From Flavobacteriales bacterium (GTDB lineage Bacteria > Bacteroidota > Bacteroidia > Flavobacteriales_D > Sanyastnellaceae), in assembly GCA_947504275.1 (NCBI GenBank), contig CANNHA010000011.1, positions 1 to 35,590 of the forward strand: a DNA stretch of 35,590 nt. The letters are read 5' to 3'. Positions 28,356 through 35,590 of this stretch are shown piece by piece. The position numbers and the translations under genes were made by a program. Under the pieces are notes generated by a model. It made no database searches. It was not told the origin of the DNA and saw only the letters and a list, made by a program, of their open reading frames with translations. Position 1 is the first letter of the stretch. Each line of letters starts with the position of its first letter.

Positions 28356-31283
28356 TGGCTTACGGATATTGTCACAAATCACAAAATAATATCCTGCATT
28401 TAACATGGAGCAATTCAACTGCACTTGTCCTGAAGCCCCGTTATTATTGACATGCATTACTTCTCTTCCGCAAACATCCACCACAATAATTTCATTCAAT
28501 TTAAATACATTTCTGTTACTAACAATGTTTAGAATCTCATCTATTAGTGGATTAGGATACAAAGTGAAGTCCAATTGTTCTTCCTTATCAATGCTGTTTA
28601 CAGTTTCATACTCATCATAAACAATAAAATCGTCCATTGCAGCTTCCACCAATGATCCTCCACTCAAATTCACTTCAGGACGCAAGCTATCTGATGCAAT
28701 AAAACGAATCTTCATTTGCGCTGTTGGCGTCAAGATGTCCTCCACTCGATAGGCTGCCATGCGCCATCGGGCGTCTGAAGTCATGGTGTTCTCCAAATAG
28801 GTCCACGTCGCTCCATTATCATTGGACAATTGCACCTGAAACCAATCAGCTCCGGGATTGGCCCCTCCGGGAGGACTATTGGTGTACCATCGGTTGTATG
28901 CAATGATGGGATGGGCATATGAGGTAAAATCCATGGCGGGTGATTGCAGTGAGGTGTGACCACCATCGACATCATTTGCACCAATGCCTTCATTGGGCAA
29001 GGCATTCCCCGTCACAAAACAATATTCACCACTCTCTGTGGTCTGTGTACCTGTCTGCACAATGGTTCCAGGTGCAGCGTCCACTGTCAAACTACTGATT
29101 GGCTGGGCCAATTCCCAAATCCCTGTGGTGGCATTGTCTCCCGCCACTCCTGTTGACCAAGCACCCCAAGGCTCATTGTTGTCACAGTCTTGAATAGCAA
29201 CAGGACTAACTCCGATCAAGGTTACGTATGGCAAATTGGGATAAATTTCCAAATGAGCACCGGCAGGATCCGCAGCGCCAATGTTGTTGTTGATGTCTGT
29301 AACGGTCATGTAATATTTCAAAATGGTCGCCAATGGGTGTGAACCCACACTCGCCGTGTATTGACCACCACCTTGATCAGCCATTGGGATTTCCTGCCAA
29401 ATGCTGTTGTTGATTTGATAATGCAAAGCGACATCGCCGATATAATTGATGTACGGGAAATCCAAATTCAAACCGCTTTCTAACAAAACATCTGAATTCT
29501 CCTGCAAGAATGGCTCATTCAAGTGAACCAACTCTGCACTAGAAATCAAAGAGATTCCGTGCATGTAAAACCCTTGAACAATAGCATTGCCATTGGGCGT
29601 CCCGTTGGTGATGTCGCCATCATTATCATCAGCCAATAAAGCATCAATCAATACATCTGTATAAGCTTGCCCTTCATTTCCATCTTGGGTCATGGCCTGC
29701 ATACCCGCATAGGCCTCCACGAACAAAGGAATCGTGATGTTCCAATTTGCACCCATCAATAAATGGGTATCCCACCACGCGCCCATAAGGATTTCACCAT
29801 CTTGGTGCACCTCCCCTACCAAATCCATGGGATACACTTTTGGATCTGCATCGTAACGGCGAATAGGATCTGTATTGTCTACATAAAATCCGCTTCCCAA
29901 TATGGGATTGTTGCTCAAGGAAATAGCCCAAAAATCTGCATAAGCCTCTCCAATGGCGCCATTCATAAAGAAACCGCCCATAGATTGGTAATAATTGTCA
30001 TTGATGCCATGACCATATTCATGGTATGCCACATCAGGAATATTGGAAGTTGCATTACACCCGTTGGCCATATCGTAGAAATTGATGGATGTTCCATCAT
30101 AAAACGCGTTGCAATCCCCTCCTGTCACATCAATGTTGGCGGGCAGTTGAAAATCCATTCCTGTAAAATCAGGCATCCAAAACTTCATGTGGTCATGAAT
30201 ATCCTGAACACTGCGATAAGCAGTTCTTTCCTTGATATTGGCGTCGTTGTCAAAAGAGACAACATTGCTTCCTTCTTGCAATGTTGCGGTAAATGAAGGC
30301 GTTGTGGTCCCAGTGTAGACTCTAGCCCAAGGACCTTCTAAACTGAAAGTAGCATTGAACGGACCTGTCTGCGGGATGTTTACATTGCCATTGTCATCTG
30401 TGTAATAGGCATTACCATTGGCCACAATTTTCAAATTGGGTAAAACACCCTGAACAGGAGCATCCCAAGGTGAGGTCAAATAATAACTTGAACCGACATT
30501 CACATCCACCGCCAACATGGCGTTGCACGATTGGTTGCAAGGTTGACCTTTTCCATGGGCATGGGCAACCATGTTCTTGCGCATCAAAACAAATCCTGTT
30601 TGCGCATCAACATAGGTCAAATAATGTTGTGGAATTTTGGCTGCGTTGTGCGCGTGAATCAATACTTCGTATACCAAATGCAATTGTTGATCACCGTTAT
30701 TGACGACCGGCAAGAACTTTAATGGTTCACTCACCCATGCGGTATCCAATACCGTGGGAAGCATAAACAAGGCGTTGGACAAAGCTGTCTCACGGCTGAT
30801 TTGCGGTTGTGCATTCAAGTCTTTGGTAGAATACAAATCTGTTGTAAATGAAACGATGCCTTGCTCGACCCTTTCCCATTTGAATTGAGAAAATAGAATC
30901 TCAATGCCGTTGTATTCTTGTACAAAACGATGAATGGTCTTTTTTCCAGTTCTGATGACGGGTTGCTCCATCAATTGAACTTCTTGCCAACCAAACTGAT
31001 CCAACACCTCATCTCTAAAAGCATCATCTGATAATGGAATGGACTTTCCCCAAGCCTTGTGCAAGGTTTGGTTCTGCTCATTGAACTGCGCTGACCATCC
31101 TGGATACTGGGCTGCAAATTGTTTCCAACTTTCTTGACTGCGCAATGCTTGTTGATGTTGGTGCGACACGGGAGTAACCTTAGCCAAACGAACTTCAAAA
31201 GGATCATGGCTCATCTCTAGGTTGCCCTGTGAAAAAGCAACACCACTTACTAGAAATAAAAAGAGGGATAAAAGTTTTTTCAT
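28341..31283 (-). CDS. M36 (fungalysin-like) metallopeptidase with T9SS sorting domain
   Basis: FTP-like propeptide region; zinc motif VAYHEYGHGINDNYYQ with downstream GAIGEAYADFWA; C-terminal DFTLYPNPLIDEILNIVS...MLNAGYYFVICDNIRKPFVIK. Confidence 0.88.
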   Translation of the reverse strand: MKKLLSLFLFLVSGVAFSQGNLEMSHDPFEVRLAKVTPVSHQHQQALRSQESWKQFAAQYPGWSAQFNEQNQTLHKAWGKSIPLSDDAFRDEVLDQFGWQEVQLMEQPVIRTGKKTIHRFVQEYNGIEILFSQFKWERVEQGIVSFTTDLYSTKDLNAQPQISRETALSNALFMLPTVLDTAWVSEPLKFLPVVNNGDQQLHLVYEVLIHAHNAAKIPQHYLTYVDAQTGFVLMRKNMVAHAHGKGQPCNQSCNAMLAVDVNVGSSYYLTSPWDAPVQGVLPNLKIVANGNAYYTDDNGNVNIPQTGPFNATFSLEGPWARVYTGTTTPSFTATLQEGSNVVSFDNDANIKERTAYRSVQDIHDHMKFWMPDFTGMDFQLPANIDVTGGDCNAFYDGTSINFYDMANGCNATSNIPDVAYHEYGHGINDNYYQSMGGFFMNGAIGEAYADFWAISLSNNPILGSGFYVDNTDPIRRYDADPKVYPMDLVGEVHQDGEILMGAWWDTHLLMGANWNITIPLFVEAYAGMQAMTQDGNEGQAYTDVLIDALLADDNDGDITNGTPNGNAIVQGFYMHGISLISSAELVHLNEPFLQENSDVLLESGLNLDFPYINYIGDVALHYQINNSIWQEIPMADQGGGQYTASVGSHPLATILKYYMTVTDINNNIGAADPAGAHLEIYPNLPYVTLIGVSPVAIQDCDNNEPWGAWSTGVAGDNATTGIWELAQPISSLTVDAAPGTIVQTGTQTTESGEYCFVTGNALPNEGIGANDVDGGHTSLQSPAMDFTSYAHPIIAYNRWYTNSPPGGANPGADWFQVQLSNDNGATWTYLENTMTSDARWRMAAYRVEDILTPTAQMKIRFIASDSLRPEVNLSGGSLVEAAMDDFIVYDEYETVNSIDKEEQLDFTLYPNPLIDEILNIVSNRNVFKLNEIIVVDVCGREVMHVNNNGASGQVQLNCSMLNAGYYFVICDNIRKPFVIK

Positions 31284-31289
31284 CCCTCT
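31262..31289 (-). terminator. Terminator-like hairpin overlapping the M36 gene start codon
   Basis: Minus-strand AGAGGGAT-GAAAAAACTTTT-ATCCCTCT followed by TTTTTATTT. 8-bp stem plus inner A/U pairing; the stem contains the ATG. Confidence 0.5.
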
Positions 31290-31322
31290 AACATATCGTT
31301 TATTTTGGAAAACGACAAAGAT

Positions 31323-31511
31323 TTAACGATTTTCTTTCTCGGATTTCTCTTTTTTATCGTCTTTGCTTGTTGTAAAATAAGAAAACAAACTTTGCATCAC
31401 TTCTTCGCGGGCTTCCAATTCACGCTGCAACTTGGCATTTTGTTCAGCCAAGACTTCATTGTCTCTTTTCAAAGCTTCCATTTCTTCTGGTGTTTGCTTC
31501 TTGTTTTCCAT
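31323..31511 (-). CDS. Small hypothetical coiled-coil protein
   Basis: MENKKQTPEEMEALKRDNEVLAEQNAKLQRELEAREEVMQSLFSYF; ATG at 31509-31511; sits directly behind the bifunctional nuclease gene. Confidence 0.6.
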   Translation of the reverse strand: MENKKQTPEEMEALKRDNEVLAEQNAKLQRELEAREEVMQSLFSYFTTSKDDKKEKSEKENR

Positions 31512-31529
31512 GAGGGTAAAGATAATCAA

Positions 31530-32114
31530 TTAATCTGTTTTTCGCTTCGCGATTTCATCTCTGATTTGACTGGCGCGCTCGTAGTCCTCTTCGGCCAGAG
31601 CCTCTTGCAATGCCTCTTCCAATTCAGCCATACTTAATTCATGCGCATCCTCTGTACCATCCATATCTGGGAGGTTCCCGTAATGCCCCAAAGCTTTCTC
31701 ATCTTGGTGGGTGATGGCATTTTCCTTTAGAATAAACTCCTGACAGAAAATGGGACAATCAAACCTTAGAGCAATGGCCACGGCATCGCTGGTGCGGGAA
31801 TCAATCTCGACCTGTCTGCTGTCCATGATGGCAATCAATTTGGCGTGAAACACTCCCTCTTTGAAATTGTATATTTCCACTTCCAATACCTCAATACCAA
31901 AGGAAGTCGCAAGTGTTTTAATCAGGTCATGCGTAAGGGGACGCAGGGGTTCAATACGTTCCATAGCAATGGCAATGGCTTGAGCCTCTCCACCACCAAT
32001 GATGATAGGCAAACGCCAAATACCCTCCATATCCATCAACACCATTTGGTAGGCACCTGAGGTGGTCCCACTGGGGCTGATGTCAGCAACGTGCAATTGA
32101 ATTCTTTTGGCCAC
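31530..32114 (-). CDS. Bifunctional nuclease family protein (DUF151) with UvrB/UvrC motif
   Basis: YQMVLMDMEGIWRLPIIIGGGEAQAIAIAME, SRTSDAVAIALRFDCPIF, C-terminal ELEEALQEALAEEDYERASQIRDEI. Confidence 0.93.
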   Translation of the reverse strand: MAKRIQLHVADISPSGTTSGAYQMVLMDMEGIWRLPIIIGGGEAQAIAIAMERIEPLRPLTHDLIKTLATSFGIEVLEVEIYNFKEGVFHAKLIAIMDSRQVEIDSRTSDAVAIALRFDCPIFCQEFILKENAITHQDEKALGHYGNLPDMDGTEDAHELSMAELEEALQEALAEEDYERASQIRDEIAKRKTD

Positions 32115-32117
32115 CGC

Positions 32118-33071
32118 TTACTTGTTAGCGTTAAATGTTTTTGCAGCTGCAATGATTTGAGGCAATACTTCAAATGCATCGCCAACAATTCCGTAATCAG
32201 CGGCTTTGAAGAAAGGTGCCTCTGCATCTTTGTTGATGACGACAATCACCTTGCTACCGTTTACTCCTGCCAAATGTTGAATGGCTCCACTTATACCCAC
32301 TGCAATATACAAGTTGGGACGAATGGCAATTCCTGTCTGTCCTACGTGCTCATGATGAGGTCTCCAACCAATATCTGAAACAGGACGAGAACAAGCGGTT
32401 GCTGCTCCCAATTCCTTAGCCAACTCTTCAATAGGACTCCAATGTTCTGGTCCTTTCATTCCTCTTCCACCGCTTACTACGATGTCCGCCTCTGGCAATG
32501 GAATACCTGCATCATCGTGGTTTCCTTTCACCTCCACCAACTTCACTTGATCATTTCCTGCAGCACTATCGGCACTCATGGCACATGAACCACCTATCTT
32601 TTTCACACCAAATGAATTGGGCAATACGGTTAAAACCACTTTGTTGTTTTTTGAAGCAACTTCAGCTATGGCTTTACCGGAAAATACGTTGCGCTTTACA
32701 ACAACACCATTTCCGACACTAGCCATTTGCGTTGCGCCAGAAATCAAAGAAGCACCGCTGCGGATTGCGATGCGTGGAGCGATTTCTTTCCCTGCATTGT
32801 CATGACTGCACACCAACAATTGGATGTTGTGTTGATCAACCAATGACTGTATTTTATCTGTAATGGATTGGCTGTTGTGTTGCCCTGTAACGTTTATAGC
32901 GTTGCTTACGCCCACCTCACCCAATCCGGCATCACCTTGAATCTCTCCGAAAATAACAGCCGTAATATCAGCTGGATTTCCCGCATGCATGGCAATGGCA
33001 TAAGATGCCGCTTCCAATCCAGCCTTGGTGGCCTTACCATTGTGGTTTTCTACAAATACTAATGTTTTCAT
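32118..33071 (-). CDS. etfA: Electron transfer flavoprotein subunit alpha
   Basis: VVSGGRGMKGPEHWSPIEELAKELGAATACSRPVSDIGWRPHHEHVGQTGIAIRPNLYIAVGISGAIQHLAG. Confidence 0.96.
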   Translation of the reverse strand: MKTLVFVENHNGKATKAGLEAASYAIAMHAGNPADITAVIFGEIQGDAGLGEVGVSNAINVTGQHNSQSITDKIQSLVDQHNIQLLVCSHDNAGKEIAPRIAIRSGASLISGATQMASVGNGVVVKRNVFSGKAIAEVASKNNKVVLTVLPNSFGVKKIGGSCAMSADSAAGNDQVKLVEVKGNHDDAGIPLPEADIVVSGGRGMKGPEHWSPIEELAKELGAATACSRPVSDIGWRPHHEHVGQTGIAIRPNLYIAVGISGAIQHLAGVNGSKVIVVINKDAEAPFFKAADYGIVGDAFEVLPQIIAAAKTFNANK

Positions 33072-33083
33072 GTCTTTGCTGGA

Positions 33084-33821
33084 TTAGATGACTTTGGCTT
33101 CTTCGTGTAACAATTGAATCAAGCTGCCCGCTTGATCTGCAGGAATCATTTTGCATCCGCTCTTAGCAGGAGGCATTTCAAACTGCTGCACTGCTGTGGC
33201 AGCAGCTGCACCGCAAGATGGCACTAAAGCCAAAGGTTTGGTTCTTGCCGCCATAATACCGCGCATATTGGGAATGCGTTGTTCTGCCATTCCTTTGGCA
33301 GCGGACACCACCATGGGCAAAGAAGATTCAAACACTTCAATCCCTGTTGCTATTTCTCTTTCTAAAACAACCTTGTTGTCTTTTAATTCCAATTTCGAAG
33401 CGCCAAAAACATAGGGCAATCCCAACATTTCAGCCATCATTCCGGGAACAACACCGCCATTGTATTGGATGGTCTCTTTTCCGCACAAAATCAAATCAAA
33501 ATCGTTAACCTTGGCGTATTGAGCCAATTCTGTCGCAACAGCAAAGGCATCACTTTCAGGGGCATCAATTCTAACACCTTCATCGGCACCGATAGCCAAT
33601 GCCTTGCGGATAATGGGCTCATAATCTGCACCGCCCACAGACGCTGCAACAACGGTTCCTCCAAGTGTTTCTTTTAATTCTAAGGCTCTTACCAACGCAT
33701 ACCATTCATCATACGGATTGATGATAAACGTGACGCCATTTTCGTCATAGGTGGTTGGATTTGAAAATGCGATTTTCGCAGTGGTATCAGGAACTTTGCT
33801 GATACAAACGAGGATCTTCAT
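33084..33821 (-). CDS. etfB: Electron transfer flavoprotein subunit beta
   Basis: MKILVCISKVPDTTAKIAF, INPYDEWYALVRALELKE, ILCGKETIQYNGGVVPGMMAEMLGLPY. Confidence 0.95.
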   Translation of the reverse strand: MKILVCISKVPDTTAKIAFSNPTTYDENGVTFIINPYDEWYALVRALELKETLGGTVVAASVGGADYEPIIRKALAIGADEGVRIDAPESDAFAVATELAQYAKVNDFDLILCGKETIQYNGGVVPGMMAEMLGLPYVFGASKLELKDNKVVLEREIATGIEVFESSLPMVVSAAKGMAEQRIPNMRGIMAARTKPLALVPSCGAAAATAVQQFEMPPAKSGCKMIPADQAGSLIQLLHEEAKVI

Positions 33822-33841
33822 CAGTCTTTATTTTGTGGAGG

Positions 33842-33849
33842 CAAAGGTA
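33842..33849 (-). promoter_or_regulatory. -7 element TACCTTTG upstream of etfB
   Basis: Matches TAnnTTTG, 20 nt upstream of the etfB ATG. No well-spaced TTG upstream was found. Confidence 0.4.
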
Positions 33850-33861
33850 GTCATGGAAAAC

Positions 33862-33890
33862 AAAAAAGCCATCGAATCGATGGCTTTTTT
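33862..33890. terminator. Bidirectional-type intrinsic terminator after rplQ
   Basis: Perfect inverted repeat AAAAAAGCCATCGA-A-TCGATGGCTTTTTT, 20 nt downstream of the rplQ stop. Confidence 0.88.
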
Positions 33891-33909
33891 CAATGATATT
33901 TTTTCAAGA

Positions 33910-34455
33910 TTATTCAGCAGCTGAATCGTCCTTCTTTTTGCGAGGAGCGCGTTTTGCTTTTGGCTTCTCTTCAGCTGCTCCCTCTGCACCTTCTGTTGCA
34001 GAAGCTTCCACTGATCCCTCATCTTCCTTCTTCTTAGCACCACCACGACGTGTGCGCTTTTTAGCAGCAGCCATATCCGCTTCTTTGCCATAGATTTCGT
34101 TGAAATCAACCAACTCGATCATAGCCATTTCAGCGTTGTCTCCTTGACGGAATCCCAAACGGATGATGCGTGTATAACCTCCTGGACGATCTGCGATCTT
34201 TGGAGATACCTCACGGAACAATTCCGTTACAGCCTCTTTGTTTTTCAAATAACTGAAAACAATACGGCGAGAGTGGGTGCTGTCCGTTTTTGATTTGGTC
34301 AACAAAGGCTCAACATACTTTTTCAAAGCTTTAGCCTTGGCTACAGTGGTATTGATACGCTTGTGCTCGATCAAGGAGTTAGCCATGTTCATTAACAAAG
34401 CTTCGCGGTGCTCTGCCTTTCTTCCTAAATGATTTACTGTTTTTCCGTGTCTCAT
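33910..34455 (-). CDS. rplQ: 50S ribosomal protein L17 with charged C-terminal extension
   Basis: [82 protein letters not shown]. Confidence 0.97.
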   Translation of the reverse strand: MRHGKTVNHLGRKAEHREALLMNMANSLIEHKRINTTVAKAKALKKYVEPLLTKSKTDSTHSRRIVFSYLKNKEAVTELFREVSPKIADRPGGYTRIIRLGFRQGDNAEMAMIELVDFNEIYGKEADMAAAKKRTRRGGAKKKEDEGSVEASATEGAEGAAEEKPKAKRAPRKKKDDSAAE

Positions 34456-34477
34456 TTCTTTACGCTATTTTGATCGA

Positions 34478-35470
34478 TTAATCGCGATCCAATTTGTATT
34501 TTGATACGTTCATTCCGAACTGTAATCCTTTGTTCTCCACCAACTCTTCCAACTCGGTCAAGGACTTCTTACCGAAGTTTCTAAACTTCAACAAGTCGTT
34601 TTTATTGAATGAAACCAAGTCTCCCAAAGTATCGATATCAGCAGCTTTCAAGCAATTCAATGCGCGCACGCTCAAATCCATATCAACCAATTTGGTCTTC
34701 AACAATTGACGCATGTGCAAGCTGCTCTCATCAAACTCTTCAGACTCACGCTTGATTTCGGTTTCCAATGTAATGCGCTCATCACTGAACAACATAAAGT
34801 GGTGAATCAAAATCTTAGCGGCTTCTTGTAAAGCGTTCTTTGGCGTGATAGATCCATCACCTTGGATTTCAAGAATCAACTTCTCATAGTCAGTCTTTTG
34901 CTCCACGCGGAAATTCTCAATACTGAATTTCACATTACGCATTGGGGTAAAGATGCTGTCGATGAAAATGGTTCCAACAGGAGCACTGCTGGTTTTGTTC
35001 TCTTCAGCTGGACGGTATCCACGACCCTTTTGAATAACCAAATCCATTTTGATTTTCACCTTTGGGTCCATGTTGCAAACCACTAAATCAGGGTTCAAAA
35101 CTTGGAATGCCGTGGTAAAGTTACCGATTTCACCGGCTTTGAATTGATCTTGACCACCAACAGTGATGGAGAACTTTTCGTAGTCAGTACCATCAATTTG
35201 ACACTTAAAACGAACTTGCTTTAAATTCAAAATGATTTCCGTGATATCTTCAACAACGCCTTTGATGGTTGAGAATTCGTGGTCAACACCTTCAATTTTG
35301 ATGGAGGTGATGGCAAAGCCTTCCAAAGAGGAAAGCAAAATGCGGCGCAACGCGTTTCCGATGGTAATTCCGAATCCGGGTTCCAACGGACGGAATTCGA
35401 ATGAACCAGTGAAATCATTGCTTTCAAGCATGATTACTTTATCTGGTTTTACGAAATCAATAATGGCCAT
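34478..35470 (-). CDS. rpoA: DNA-directed RNA polymerase subunit alpha
   Basis: [61 protein letters not shown] and alpha-[41 protein letters not shown]. Confidence 0.98.
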   Translation of the reverse strand: MAIIDFVKPDKVIMLESNDFTGSFEFRPLEPGFGITIGNALRRILLSSLEGFAITSIKIEGVDHEFSTIKGVVEDITEIILNLKQVRFKCQIDGTDYEKFSITVGGQDQFKAGEIGNFTTAFQVLNPDLVVCNMDPKVKIKMDLVIQKGRGYRPAEENKTSSAPVGTIFIDSIFTPMRNVKFSIENFRVEQKTDYEKLILEIQGDGSITPKNALQEAAKILIHHFMLFSDERITLETEIKRESEEFDESSLHMRQLLKTKLVDMDLSVRALNCLKAADIDTLGDLVSFNKNDLLKFRNFGKKSLTELEELVENKGLQFGMNVSKYKLDRD

Positions 35471-35493
35471 TCTTAAATGTTTTAGTTTATAGA

Positions 35494-35590
35494 TTACTTA
35501 GAATACAATTCGACGATCAACTGCTCTCTGATGTTCTCAGGGATTTGAACGCGCTCTGGATGCTTGATATACACACCTGCTTTGTCAGCA
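35494..35590 (-). CDS. rpsD: 30S ribosomal protein S4, C-terminal fragment (5' end outside window)
   Basis: Minus-strand translation [31 protein letters not shown], upstream of rpoA as in the alpha operon. Confidence 0.9.
   Translation of the reverse strand, partial: ADKAGVYIKHPERVQIPENIREQLIVELYSK

Noticed and set aside
29763-30296. 177-aa plus-strand ORF opposite the M36 protease
   Set aside because: Lies wholly antisense to a well-supported CDS and has no recognisable motif.
33910-34080. Ala/Glu/Lys-rich C-terminal extension of L17
   Set aside because: As I recall, charged C-terminal extensions of L17 are usual in Bacteroidota; not treated as novel.
33828-34109. 93-aa minus-strand ORF
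   Set aside because: Out-of-frame reading of the low-complexity 3' end of rplQ plus the terminator.

Overview
The window looks like a Bacteroidota (Flavobacteriales-like) chromosome segment. I infer this from T9SS C-terminal sorting tails, TAnnTTTG promoter elements and the rpsD-rpoA-rplQ order. From left to right: (i) the 3' part of a large uncharacterised protein (+) converges on a tight minus-strand operon (ABC-2 exporter ATPase, permease, Ppx/GppA phosphatase, TamB). (ii) A plus-strand nucleotide-sugar block carries UDP-glucose dehydrogenase, UDP-glucuronate decarboxylase, a WbpD-like acetyltransferase, a WbpA/TviB-like dehydrogenase, a TonB-dependent receptor and dTDP-glucose 4,6-dehydratase. 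(iii) A compact minus-strand operon (26538 to 16418) is the main candidate for an undescribed system. It encodes an outer-membrane TolC-like protein fused to a GH18-like TIM-barrel domain, an HlyD-like adaptor, a Cys-rich zinc-ribbon (TackOD1-like) cytosolic protein, a processive-type GT2 synthase with QxxRW, and a giant T9SS-exported CE4-like polysaccharide deacetylase with MopE-type Ca-binding repeats. I read it as a synthase-dependent exopolysaccharide machine. (iv) A membrane-spanning Kelch/wHTH-like putative regulator sits directly upstream of that operon. (v) The rest is an M36 fungalysin-like protease, a bifunctional nuclease (DUF151+UVR), etfA/etfB, rplQ, rpoA and the 3' end of rpsD. 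No tRNA, rRNA or CRISPR was recognised. Domain calls come from reading motifs in the translations; no database search was run.
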